Below are positions 1 through 12,820 of a stretch of 64,000 nt of DNA, in pieces. The notes under the pieces were generated by a model. It was not told the DNA's origin and did not search any database. It worked only from the letters and a program-made list of their open reading frames with translations. Within the stretch, counting starts at the first letter, position 1. Each line of letters starts with the position of its first letter. Origin of the DNA: Vespa crabro (lineage: Eukaryota; Arthropoda; Insecta; Hymenoptera; Vespidae); the NCBI RefSeq assembly GCF_910589235.1, contig NC_060956.1, positions 11,252,999-11,316,998 of the forward strand, given 5' to 3'. Position numbers and translations under genes: made by a program.

Positions 1-340
1 TGTGCGTCGATAGAATATAGAAGCATTGAAATTGATACAGAATACAAATTTCGTTTTTCGACGATACGTCTTTATGAGCTAATAATCGTATATAATTTAT
101 GATACAAGGTTAAAACGTCGAATCCAAGATTAAATATAAGTTTGATCTTCATTAATACTATGTCCGAATCGATTGGTATCATTTTTCAAGCTGTAGTACG
201 AGCAGGTTCAATGCTTTCACGATTTTATCTCCGCAAAACCCGAAATTCGCATCTGTAGATCTAATTTTTCGACAATATTCATGTTAAAACTTGTATTTAC
301 ACATTGTAACAAACTTATATTCTTGTTTCATTATGTATTC

Positions 341-677
341 TGCGTCGATAGAATATAAAAGCATTGAAATTGATTGAGATTTCAAATTTCGTTTTTCGAC
401 GATACGTCTTTATGAGCTAATAATCGTATATAGCTTATGAAACACGGTTAAAACGTCGAATCCAAGATTAAATAGATGTTTGATCTTCATAAATACAATG
501 TCCGAATCGATTGGTAACATTTTTCAAACCTTGGTAAGAGTAATTTCAATGTATTCACGATTTTATCTCCGCAATTAACGAAATTCGCATGTGTCGATCT
601 CATTTTTCGACAATATTCATGATAAACTCGTATTTACACATAGACACAAACTTATATTTTTGTTTCATTATGTATTG
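341..677. repeat. Representative type B monomer (337 bp)
   Basis: Unit counted from TGCGTCGATAG to the base before the next such landmark. B-type markers are CCTTGGTAAGAGTAATTTC, ATGTATTCACG, GCAATTAACGAAATTCGC, GTGTCGATCTCATTTTTCG, GATAAACTCG and CATAGACACAAAC. Most domain I monomers share this tail. No coding capacity is apparent. Confidence 0.9.
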
Positions 678-1015
678 TGCGTCGATAGAATATAGAAGCA
701 TTGAAATTGATTCAGATTTCAAATTTCGTTTTTCGACGATACGTCTTTATGGGCTAATAATCGTATATTATTTATGAAACAAGGTTAAAACGTCGAATCC
801 AAGATTAAATAGATGTTTGATCTTCATAAATACAATGTCCGAATCGATTGGTAACATTTTTCAAGCTGTAGTACGAGCAAGTTCAATGCTTTCACGATTT
901 AATCTCCGCAAAACCTGAAATTCGCATCTGTAGATCTCATTATTCGACAATATTCATGTTAAAACTTGTATTTACGCATAGTAACAAATTTATATTTTTG
1001 TTTCATTATGTATTG
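678..1015. repeat. Representative type A monomer (338 bp)
   Basis: A-type markers are CAAGCTGTAGTACGAGCAAG, ATGCTTTCACG, GCAAAACCTGAAATTCGC, TGTAGATCTCATTATTCG, GTTAAAACTTG and CGCATAGTAACAAAT. It is paired with the preceding B unit to form a 675-bp dimer that repeats at 1016-1690. The extra base relative to B lies in the GTTAAAACTTG segment. Confidence 0.9.
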
Positions 1016-2496
1016 TGCGTCGATAGAATATGAAAGCATTGAAATTGATTGAGATTTCAAATTTCGTTTTTCGACGATACGTCTTTATGAGCTAATAATC
1101 GTATATAGCTTATGAAACACGGTTAAAACGTCGAATCCAAGATTAAATAGATGTTTGATCTTCATAAATACAATGTCCGAATCGATTGGTAACATTTTTC
1201 AAACCTTGGTAAGAGTAATTTCAATGTATTCACGATTTTATCTCCGCAATTAACGAAATTCGCATGTGTCGATCTCATTTTTCGACAATATTCATGATAA
1301 ACTCGTAATTACACATAGACACAAACTTATATTTTTGTTTCATTATGTATTGTGCGTCGATAGAATATAGAAGCATTGAAATTGATTCAGATTTCAAATT
1401 TCGTTTTTCGACGATACGTCTTTATGGGCTAATAATCGTATATTATTTATGAAACAAGGTTAAAACGTCGAATCCAAGATTAAATAGATGTTTGATCTTC
1501 ATAAATACAATGTCCGAATCGATTGGTAACATTTTTCAAGCTGTAGTACGAGCAAGTTCAATGCTTTCACGATTTCATCTCCGCAAAACCTGAAATTCGC
1601 ATCTGTAGATCTCATTATTCGACAATATTCATGTTAAAACTTGTATTTACGCATAGTAACAAATTTATATTTTTGTTTCATTATGTATTGTGCGTCGATA
1701 GAATATGAAAGCATTGAAATTGATTGAGATTTCAAATTTCGTTTTTCGACGATACGTCTTTATGTACTAATAATCGTATATAACTTATGAAACAAGGTTA
1801 AAACGTCGAATCCAAGATTAAATAGGTGTTTGATCTTCAGAAATACAATGTCCTAATCGATTGGTAACATTTTTCAAACCTTGGTAAGAGTAATTTCAAT
1901 GTATTCACGATTTTATCTCCGCAATTAACGAAATTCGCATGTGTCGATCTCATTTTTCGACAATATTCATGATAAACTCGTATTTACACATAGACACAAA
2001 CTTATATTTTTGTTTCATTATGTATTGTGCGCCGATAGAATATAAAAGCATTGAAATTGATTGAGATTTCAAATTTCGTTTTTCGACGATACGTCTTTAT
2101 GGGCTAATAATCGTATATAACTTATGAAACAGGGTTAAAACGTCGAATCCAAGATTAAATAGATGTTTGATCTTCAGAAATACAATGTCCTAATCGATTG
2201 GTAACATTTTTCAAACCTTGGTAAGAGTAATTTCAATGTATTCACGATTTTATCTCCGCAATTAACGAAATTCGCATGTGTCGATCTCATTTTTCGACAA
2301 TATTCATGATAAACTCGTATTTACACATAGACACAAACTTATATTTTTGTTTCATTATGTTTTGTGCGTCGATAGAAAATAAAAGCATTGAAATTGATTG
2401 AGTTTTCAAATTTCGTTTTTCGACGATACGTCTTTATGAGCTAATAATCGTATATAGCTTATGAAACACGGTTAAAACGTCGAATCCAAGATTAAA

Positions 2497-2620
2497 TATA
2501 AGTTTGATCTTCATAAATGCAATGTCCGAATCGATTGGTATCATTTTTCAAGCTTTAGTACGAGCAGGTTCAATGCTTTCACGATTTTATCTCCGCAATT
2601 AACGAAATTCGCATGTGTCG
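2497..2620. repeat. A/B hybrid monomer junction
   Basis: The stretch begins as type A (ATAAGTTTGATC, GGTATCATTTTTC, GAGCAGGTTCAATGC) and then continues as type B (CTCCGCAATTAACG, GCATGTGTCGATCTC). The switch lies within the shared sequence around 2580-2598. Equivalent hybrids occur near 7660, 8670, 10690, 11700, 12710, 17100, 18790 and 19800. Confidence 0.85.
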
Positions 2621-3835
2621 ATCTCATTTTTCGACAATATTCATGATAAACTCGTATTTACACATAGACACAAACTTATATTTTTGTTTCATTATGTATT
2701 GTGCGCCGATAGAATATAAAAGCATTGAAATTGATTGAGATTTCAAATTTCGTTTTTCGACGATACGTCTTTATGGGCTAATAATCGTATATAACTTATG
2801 AAACAGGGTTAAAACGTCGAATCCAAGATTAAATAGATGTTTGATCTTCAGAAATACAATGTCCTAATCGATTGGTAACATTTTTCAAACCTTGGTAAGA
2901 GTAATTTCAATGTATTCACGATTTTATCTCCGCAATTAACGAAATTCGCATGTGTCGATCTCATTTTTCGACAATATTCATGATAAACTCGTATTTACAC
3001 ATAGACACAAACTTATATTTTTGTTTCATTATGTATTGTGCGCCGATAGAATATAAAAGCATTGAAATTGATTGAGATTTCAAATTTCGTTTTTCGACGA
3101 TACGTCTTTATGGGCTAATAATCGTATATAACTTATGAAACAGGGTTAAAACGTCGAATCCAAGATTAAATAGATGTTTGATCTTCAGAAATACAATGTC
3201 CTAATCGATTGGTAACATTTTTCAAACCTTGGTAAGAGTAATTTCAATGTATTCACGATTTTATCTCCGCAATTAACGAAATTCGCATGTGTCGATCTCA
3301 TTTTTCGACAATATTCATGATAAACTCGTATTTACACATAGACACAAACTTATATTTTTGTTTCATTATGTATTGTGCGCCGATAGAATATAAAAGCATT
3401 GAAATTGATTGAGATTTCAAATTTCGTTTTTCGACGATACGTCTTTATGGGCTAATAATCGTATATAACTTATGAAACAAGGTTAAAACGTCGAATCCAA
3501 GATTAAATAGATGTTTGATCTTCAGAAATACAATGTCCTAATCGATTGGTAACATTTTTCAAACCTTGGTAAGAGTAATTTCAATGTATTCACGATTTTA
3601 TCTCCGCAATTAACGAAATTCGCATGTGTCGATCTCATTTTTCGACAATATTCATGATAAACTCGTATTTACACATAGACACAAACTTATATTTTTGTTT
3701 CATTATGTTTTGTGCGTCGATAGAAAATAAAAGCATTGAAATTGATTGAGTTTTCAAATTTCGTTTTTCGACGATACGTCTTTATGAGCTAATAATCGTA
3801 TATAGCTTATGAAACACGGTTAAAACGTCGAATCC

Positions 3836-5060
3836 AAGATTAAACAGATGATTGATCCTCATAAATACAATGTCCGAATCGATTGGTAACATTTTTCAAA
3901 CCTTGGTAAGAGTAATTTCAATGTATTCACGATTTTATCTCCGCAATTAACGTAATTCCTATGTTTCGATCTCATTTTTCGACAATATTCATGATAAACT
4001 CGTAATTACACATAGACACAAACTTATATTTTTGTTTCATTATGTTTTGTGCGTCGATAGAATATAAAAGCATTGAAATTGATTGAGATTTCATATTTCG
4101 TTTTTCGACGATACATCTTTATGTGCTAATAATCGTATTTAACATATGAAACAAGGTCAAATCGTCGATTCCATGATAAAATAGATGTTTGATCTTCAGA
4201 AATACAATGTCCGAATCGATTGGTAACATTTTTCAAGCTGTAGTACGAGCAAGTTCAATGCTATCACGATTTCATCTCCGCAAAACCTGAAATTCGCATC
4301 TGTCGATCTCATTATTCGACAATATTCATGTTAAAACTTGTATTTACGCATAGTAACAAATTTATATTTTTGTTTCATTATGTATTGTGCGTCGATAGAA
4401 TATAGAAGCATTGAAATTGATACAGAATACAAATTTCGTTTTTCGACGATACGTCTTTATGAGCTAATAATCGTATATAGCTTATGAAACACGGTTAAAA
4501 CGTCGAATCCAAGATTAAACAGATGATTGATCCTCATAAATACAATGTCCGAATCGATTGGTAACATTTTTCAAACCTTGGTAAGAGTAATTTCAATGTA
4601 TTCACGATTTTATCTCCGCAATTAACGTAATTCCTATGTTTCGATCTCATTTTTCGACAATATTCATGATAAACTCGTAATTACACATAGACACAAACTT
4701 ATATTTTTGTTTCATTATGTTTTGTGCGTCGATAGAATATAAAAGCATTGAAATTGATTGAGATTTCATATTTCGTTTTTCGACGATACATCTTTATGTG
4801 CTAATAATCGTATTTAACATATGAAACAAGGTCAAATCGTCGATTCCATGATAAAATAGATGTTTGATCTTCAGAAATACAATGTCCGAATCGATTGGTA
4901 ACATTTTTCAAGCTGTAGTACGAGCAAGTTCAATGCTATCATGATTTCATCTCCGCAAAACCTGAAATTCGCATCTGTCGATCTCATTATTCGACAATAT
5001 TCATGTTAAATCTTGTATTTACGCATAGTAACAAATTTATATTTTTGTTTCATTATGTAT
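3836..5060. repeat. Local 675-bp dimer duplication containing V monomers
   Basis: Bases from 3836 reappear from 4511 with one or a few differences (for example TATCACGATT at 4262 against TATCATGATT at 4937). The dimer includes the divergent V monomer marked by CAAGGTCAAATCG at 4152 and 4827. Confidence 0.85.
4041..4380. repeat. Divergent V-type monomer (phase marker of domain I)
   Basis: This class has ATACATCTTTATGTGC, TATTTAACATATGAAAC, CAAGGTCAAATCGTCG and TTCCATGATAAAATAG, none shared with the common A or B units. Its CAAGGTCAAATCG marker occurs at 4152, 4827, 9212, 13258, 14945, 17645 and 19331. The gaps of 675, 4385, 4046, 1687, 2700 and 1686 bp are multiples of about 337. It appears roughly once per large HOR. 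Confidence 0.85.
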
Positions 5061-8000
5061 TGTGCGTCGATAGAATATAAAAGCATTGAAATTGATACAG
5101 AATACAAATTTCGTTTTTCGACGATACGTCTTTATGAGCTAATAATCGTATATAATTTATGATACAAGGTTAAAACGTCGAATCCAAGATTAAATATAAG
5201 TTTGATCTTCATAAATACTATGTCCGAATCGATTGGTATCATTTTTCAAGCTGTAGTACGAGCAGGTTCAATGCTTTCACGATTTTATCTCCGCAAAACC
5301 CGAAATTCGCATCTGTAGATCTAATTTTTCGACAATATTCATGTTAAAACTTGTATTTACACATTGTAACAAACTTATATTCTTGTTTCATTATGTATTC
5401 TGCGTCGATAGAATATAAAAGCATTGAAATTGATTGAGATTTCAAATTTCGTTTTTCGACGATACGTCTTTATGAGCTAATAATCGTATATAGCTTATGA
5501 AACACGGTTAAAACGTCGAATCCAAGATTAAATAGATGTTTGATCTTCATAAATACAATGTCCGAATCGATTGGTAACATTTTTCAAACCTTGGTAAGAG
5601 TAATTTCAATGTATTCACGATTTTATCTCCGCAATTAACGAAATTCGCATGTGTCGATCTCATTTTTCGACAATATTCATGATAAACTCGTATTTACACA
5701 TAGACACAAACTTATATTTTTGTTTCATTATGTATTGTGCGTCGATAGAATATAGAAGCATTGAAATTGATTCAGATTTCAAATTTCGTTTTTCGACGAT
5801 ACGTCTTTATGGGCTAATAATCGTATATTATTTATGAAACAAGGTTAAAACGTCGAATCCAAGATTAAATAGATGTTTGATCTTCAGAAATACAATGTCC
5901 GAATCGATTGGTAACATTTTTCAAGCTGTAGTACGAGCAAGTTCAATGCTTTCACGATTTCATCTCCGCAAAACCTGAAATTCGCATCTGTAGATCTCAT
6001 TATTCGACAATATTCATGTTAAAACTTGTATTTACGCATAGTAACAAATTTATATTTTTGTTTCATTATGTATTGTGCGTCGATAGAATATGAAAGCATT
6101 GAAATTGATTGAGATTTCAAATTTCGTTTTTCGACGATACGTCTTTATGAGCTAATAATCGTATATAGCTTATGAAACACGGTTAAAACGTCGAATCCAA
6201 GATTAAATAGATGTTTGATCTTCATAAATACAATGTCCGAATCGATTGGTAACATTTTTCAAACCTTGGTAAGAGTAATTTCAATGTATTCACGATTTTA
6301 TCTCCGCAATTAACGAAATTCGCATGTGTCGATCTCATTTTTCGACAATATTCATGATAAACTCGTATTTACACATAGACACAAACTTATATTTTTGTTT
6401 CATTATGTATTGTGCGTCGATAGAATATAGAAGCATTGAAATTGATTCAGATTTCAAATTTCGTTTTTCGACGATACGTCTTTATGGGCTAATAATCGTA
6501 TATTATTTATGAAACAAGGTTAAAACGTCGAATCCAAGATTAAATAGATGTTTGATCTTCATAAATACAATGTCCGAATCGATTGGTAACATTTTTCAAG
6601 CTGTAGTACGAGCAAGTTCAATGCTTTCACGATTTAATCTCCGCAAAACCTGAAATTCGCATCTGTAGATCTCATTATTCGACAATATTCATGTTAAAAC
6701 TTGTATTTACGCATAGTAACAAATTTATATTTTTGTTTCATTATGTATTGTGCGTCGATAGAATATGAAAGCATTGAAATTGATTGAGATTTCAAATTTC
6801 GTTTTTCGACGATACGTCTTTATGTACTAATAATCGTATATAACTTATGAAACAAGGTTAAAACGTCGAATCCAAGATTAAATAGGTGTTTGATCTTCAG
6901 AAATACAATGTCCTAATCGATTGGTAACATTTTTCAAACCTTGGTAAGAGTAATTTCAATGTATTCACGATTTTATCTCCGCAATTAACGAAATTCGCAT
7001 GTGTCGATCTCATTTTTCGACAATATTCATGATAAACTCGTATTTACACATAGACACAAACTTATATTTTTGTTTCATTATGTATTGTGCGTCGATAGAA
7101 TATAAAAGCATTGAAATTGATTGAGATTTCAAATTTCGTTTTTCGACGATACGTCTTTATGGGCTAATAATCGTATATAACTTATGAAACAGGGTTAAAA
7201 CGTCGAATCCAAGATTAAATAGATGTTTGATCTTCAGAAATACAATGTCCTAATCGATTGGTAACATTTTTCAAACCTTGGTAAGAGTAATTTCAATGTA
7301 TTCACGATTTTATCTCCGCAATTAACGAAATTCGCATGTGTCGATCTCATTTTTCGACAATATTCATGATAAACTCGTATTTACACATAGACACAAACTT
7401 ATATTTTTGTTTCATTATGTTTTGTGCGTCGATAGAAAATAAAAGCATTGAAATTGATTGAGTTTTCAAATTTCGTTTTTCGACGATACGTCTTTATGAG
7501 CTAATAATCGTATATAGCTTATGAAACACGGTTAAAACGTCGAATCCAAGATTAAATATAAGTTTGATCTTCATAAATACAATGTCCGAATCGATTGGTA
7601 TCATTTTTCAAGCTTTAGTACGAGCAGGTTCAATGCTTTCACGATTTTATCTCCGCAATTAACGAAATTCGCATGTGTCGATCTCATTTTTCGACAATAT
7701 TCATGATAAACTCGTATTTACACATAGACACAAACTTATATTTTTGTTTCATTATGTATTGTGCGCCGATAGAATATAAAAGCATTGAAATTGATTGAGA
7801 TTTCAAATTTCGTTTTTCGACGATACGTCTTTATGGGCTAATAATCGTATATAACTTATGAAACAGGGTTAAAACGTCGAATCCAAGATTAAATAGATGT
7901 TTGATCTTCAGAAATACAATGTCCTAATCGATTGGTAACATTTTTCAAACCTTGGTAAGAGTAATTTCAATGTATTCACGATTTTATCTCCGCAATTAAC

Positions 8001-10120
8001 GAAATTCGCATGTGTCGATCTCATTTTTCGACAATATTCATGATAAACTCGTATTTACACATAGACACAAACTTATATTTTTGTTTCATTATGTATTGTG
8101 CGCCGATAGAATATAAAAGCATTGAAATTGATTGAGATTTCAAATTTCGTTTTTCGACGATACGTCTTTATGGGCTAATAATCGTATATAACTTATGAAA
8201 CAGGGTTAAAACGTCGAATCCAAGATTAAATAGATGTTTGATCTTCAGAAATACAATGTCCTAATCGATTGGTAACATTTTTCAAACCTTGGTAAGAGTA
8301 ATTTCAATGTATTCACGATTTTATCTCCGCAATTAACGAAATTCGCATGTGTCGATCTCATTTTTCGACAATATTCATGATAAACTCGTATTTACACATA
8401 GACACAAACTTATATTTTTGTTTCATTATGTTTTGTGCGTCGATAGAAAATAAAAGCATTGAAATTGATTGAGTTTTCAAATTTCGTTTTTCGACGATAC
8501 GTCTTTATGAGCTAATAATCGTATATAGCTTATGAAACACGGTTAAAACGTCGAATCCAAGATTAAATATAAGTTTGATCTTCATAAATGCAATGTCCGA
8601 ATCGATTGGTATCATTTTTCAAGCTTTAGTACGAGCAGGTTCAATGCTTTCACGATTTTATCTCCGCAATTAACGAAATTCGCATGTGTCGATCTCATTT
8701 TTCGACAATATTCATGATAAACTCGTATTTACACATAGACACAAACTTATATTTTTGTTTCATTATGTATTGTGCGCCGATAGAATATAAAAGCATTGAA
8801 ATTGATTGAGATTTCAAATTTCGTTTTTCGACGATACGTCTTTATGGGCTAATAATCGTATATAACTTATGAAACAGGGTTAAAACGTCGAATCCAAGAT
8901 TAAATAGATGATTGATCCTCATAAATACAATGTCCGAATCGATTGGTAACATTTTTCAAACCTTGGTAAGAGTAATTTCAATGTATTCACGATTTTATCT
9001 CCGCAATTAACGTAATTCCTATGTTTCTATCTCATTTTTCGACAATATTCATGATAAACTCGTAATTACACACAGACACAAACTTATATTTTTGTTTCAT
9101 TATGTTTTGTGCGTCGATAGAATATAAAAGCATTGAAATTGATTGAGATTTCATATTTCGTTTTTCGACGATACATATTTATGTGCTAATAATCGTATTT
9201 AACATATGAAACAAGGTCAAATCGTCGATTCCATGATAAAATAGATGTTTGATCTTCAGAAATACAATGTCCGAATCGATTGGTAACATTTTTCAAGCTG
9301 TAGTACGAGCAAGTTCAATGCTATCATGATTTCATCTCCGCAAAACCTGAAATTCGCATCTGTCGATCTCATTATTCGACAATATTCATGTTAAAACTTG
9401 TATTTACGCATAGTAACAAATTTATATTTTTGTTTCATTATGTATTGTGCGTCGATAGAATATAGAAGCATTGAAATTGATACAGAATACAAATTTCGTT
9501 TTTCGACGATACGTCTTTATGAGCTAATAATCGTATATAATTTAGGATACAAGGTTAAAACGTCGAATCCAAGATTAAATATAAGTTTGATCTTCATTAA
9601 TACAATGTCCGAATCGATTGGTATCATTTTTCAAGCTGTAGTACGAGCAGGTTCAATGCTTTCACGATTTTATCTCCGCAAAACCTGAAATTCGCATCTG
9701 TAGATCTCATTATTCGACAATATTCATGTTAAAACTTGTATTTACGCATAGTAACAAATTTATATTTTTGTTGCATTATGTATTGTGCGCCGATAGAATA
9801 TAAAAGCATTGAAATTGATTGAGATTTCAAATTTCGTTTTTCGACGATACGTCTTTATGGGCTAATAATCGTATATAACTTATGAAACAAGGTTAAAACG
9901 TCGAATCCAAGATTAAATAGGTGTTTGATCTTCAGAAATACAATGTCCTAATCGATTGGTAACATTTTTCAAACCTTGGTAAGAGTAATTTCAATGTATT
10001 CACGATTTTATCTCCGCAATTAACGAAATTCGCATGTGTCGATCTCATTTTTCGACAATATTCATGATAAACTCGTATTTACACATAGACACAAACTTAT
10101 ATTTTTGTTTCATTATGTAT
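5061..10120. repeat. 15-monomer HOR, copy b (mosaic right half)
   Basis: It matches copy a up to about 8429. After that, copy a has three GCGCCG-type units followed by a TTTTGTGCGTCG unit, while copy b has two of the former, then the latter, then one more GCGCCG unit. That last unit switches near 8880-8910 to the GATGATTGATCCTC sequence found in copy a at 3847. From about 7100 to 10100 this copy is itself repeated 4046 bp downstream. Confidence 0.75.
7100..10100. repeat. 12-monomer HOR segment (4046-bp offset), first copy
   Basis: Markers at 7426 (TTTTGTGCG unit), 8437, 8911 (ATTGATCCTC) and 9212 (CAAGGTCAAATCG) recur at 11472, 12483, 12957 and 13258, each 4046 bp later. Identity breaks near 10115/14161, where one copy has GCGCCG and the other TTTTGTGCGTCG. 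Confidence 0.8.
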
Positions 10121-10450
10121 TGTGCGCCGATAGAATATAAAAGCATTGAAATTGATTGAGATTTCAAATTTCGTTTTTCGACGATACGTCTTTATGGGCT
10201 AATAATCGTATATAACTTATGAAACAGGGTTAAAACGTCGAATCCAAGATTAAATAGATGTTTGATCTTCAGAAATACAATGTCCTAATCGATTGGTAAC
10301 ATTTTTCAAACCTTGGTAAGAGTAATTTCAATGTATTCACGATTTTATCTCCGCAATTAACGAAATTCGCATGTGTCGATCTCATTTTTCGACAATATTC
10401 ATGATAAACTCGTATTTACACATAGACACAAACTTATATTTTTGTTTCAT

Positions 10451-12820
10451 TATGTTTTGTGCGTCGATAGAAAATAAAAGCATTGAAATTGATTGAGTTT
10501 TCAAATTTCGTTTTTCGACGATACGTCTTTATGAGCTAATAATCGTATATAATTTATGATACAAGGTTAAAACGTCGAATCCAAGATTAAATATAAGTTT
10601 GATCTTCATAAATACAATGTCCGAATCGATTGGTATCATTTATCAAGCTGTAGTACGAGCAGGTTCAATGCTTTCACGATTTTATCTCCGCAATTAACGA
10701 AATTCGCATGTGTCGATCTCATTTTTCGACAATATTCATGATAAACTCGTATTTACACATAGACACAAACTTATATTTTTGTTTCATTATGTATTGTGCG
10801 TCGATAGAATATAAAAGCATTGAAATTGATTGAGATTTCAAATTTCGTTTTTCGACGATACGTCTTTATGGGCTAATAATCGTATATAACTTATGAAACA
10901 GGGTTAAAACGTCGAATCCAAGATTAAATAGATGTTTGATCTTCAGAAATACAATGTCCTAATCGATTGGTAACATTTTTCAAACCTTGGTAAGAGTAAT
11001 TTCAATGTATTCACGATTTTATCTCCGCAATTAACGAAATTCGCATGTGTCGATCTCATTTTTCGACAATATTCATGATAAACTCGTATTTACACATAGA
11101 CACAAACTTATATTTTTGTTTCATTATGTATTGTGCGCCGATAGAATATAAAAGCATTGAAATTGATTGAGATTTCAAATTTCGTTTTTCGACGATACGT
11201 CTTTATGGGCTAATAATCGTATATAACTTATGAAACAGGGTTAAAACGTCGAATCCAAGATTAAATAGATGTTTGATCTTCAGAAATACAATGTCCTAAT
11301 CGATTGGTAACATTTTTCAAACCTTGGTAAGAGTAATTTCAATGTATTCACGATTTTATCTCCGCAATTAACGAAATTCGCATGTGTCGATCTCATTTTT
11401 CGACAATATTCATGATAAACTCGTATTTACACATAGACACAAACTTATATTTTTGTTTCATTATGTTTTGTGCGTCGATAGAAAATAAAAGCATTGAAAT
11501 TGATTGAGTTTTCAAATTTCGTTTTTCGACGATACGTCTTTATGAGCTAATAATCGTATATAGCTTATGAAACACGGTTAAAACGTCGAATCCAAGATTA
11601 AATATAAGTTTGATCTTCATAAATACAATGTCCGAATCGATTGGTATCATTTTTCAAGCTTTAGTACGAGCAGGTTCAATGCTTTCACGATTTTATCTCC
11701 GCAATTAACGAAATTCGCATGTGTCGATCTCATTTTTCGACAATATTCATGATAAACTCGTATTTACACATAGACACAAACTTATATTTTTGTTTCATTA
11801 TGTATTGTGCGCCGATAGAATATAAAAGCATTGAAATTGATTGAGATTTCAAATTTCGTTTTTCGACGATACGTCTTTATGGGCTAATAATCGTATATAA
11901 CTTATGAAACAGGGTTAAAACGTCGAATCCAAGATTAAATAGATGTTTGATCTTCAGAAATACAATGTCCTAATCGATTGGTAACATTTTTCAAACCTTG
12001 GTAAGAGTAATTTCAATGTATTCACGATTTTATCTCCGCAATTAACGAAATTCGCATGTGTCGATCTCATTTTTCGACAATATTCATGATAAACTCGTAT
12101 TTACACATAGACACAAACTTATATTTTTGTTTCATTATGTATTGTGCGCCGATAGAATATAAAAGCATTGAAATTGATTGAGATTTCAAATTTCGTTTTT
12201 CGACGATACGTCTTTATGGGCTAACAATCGTATATAACTTATGAAACAGGGTTAAAACGTCGAATCCAAGATTAAATAGATGTTTGATCTTCAGAAATAC
12301 AATGTCCTAATCGATTGGTAACATTTTTCAAACCTTGGTAAGAGTAATTTCAATGTATTCACGATTTTATCTCCGCAATTAACGAAATTCGCATGTGTCG
12401 ATCTCATTTTTCGACAATATTCATGATAAACTCGTATTTACACATAGACACAAACTTATATTTTTGTTTCATTATGTTTTGTGCGTCGATAGAAAATAAA
12501 AGCATTGAAATTGATTGAGTTTTCAAATTTCGTTTTTCGACGATACGTCTTTATGAGCTAATAATCGTATATAATTTATGATACAAGGTTAAAACGTCGA
12601 ATCCAAGATTAAATATAAGTTTGATCTTCATAAATACAATGTCCGAATCGATTGGTATCATTTTTCAAGCTGTAGTACGAGCAGGTTCAATGCTTTCACG
12701 ATTTTATCTCCGCAATTAACGAAATTCGCATGTGTCGATCTCATTTTTCGACAATATTCATGATAAACTCGTATTTACACATAGACACAAACTTATATTT
12801 TTGTTTCATTATGTATTGTG
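10451..12820. repeat. Tandem 1011-bp trimers (X-Y-Y)
   Basis: The X unit (TTTTGTGCGTCGATAG followed by AAAATAAAAG) occurs at about 10461, 11472 and 12483, exactly 1011 bp apart, with two GCGCCG/GCGTCG-type Y units between. The same X spacing of 1011 bp is seen earlier (7426 to 8437). Confidence 0.85.

Larger units (their letters stand above)
341..1690. repeat. Two tandem copies of a 675-bp B-A dimer
   Basis: Landmarks at 341, 678, 1016, 1353 and 1691 alternate B, A, B, A. The dimer 341-1015 repeats as 1016-1690 with few differences; the first begins with the unusual TCTGCGTCG. The same pair of dimers is present in the next 15-mer copy (5401-6750), while the corresponding place in the third copy (15520-16195) holds only one dimer. 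Confidence 0.85.
1..5060. repeat. 15-monomer HOR (5060 bp), copy a
   Basis: Bases 1-3369 reappear at 5061-8429 with only scattered substitutions (for example at 20, 152, 2033 and 2517), at a constant 5060-bp offset equal to 15 monomers. Rare markers such as TCTGCGTCG near 339 and TATGTACTAA at 1761 recur at 5399 and 6821. Beyond 3370 the monomer order in the two copies differs, so the HOR boundary is blurred by recombination. Confidence 0.85.

Noticed and set aside
589..777. 62-codon open frame on the + strand, with near-identical copies at 5649-5837, 6324-6512, 20152-20340, 21162-21350, 25870-26058, 27215-27403, 31250-31438, 32595-32783, 33268-33456, 35288-35476 and 36298-36486
   Set aside because: Each is the same stretch of the satellite monomer and appears or vanishes with single-base variants between monomers. 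No conserved domain or coding constraint is visible, and the copies are fixed by tandem repetition rather than by selection.
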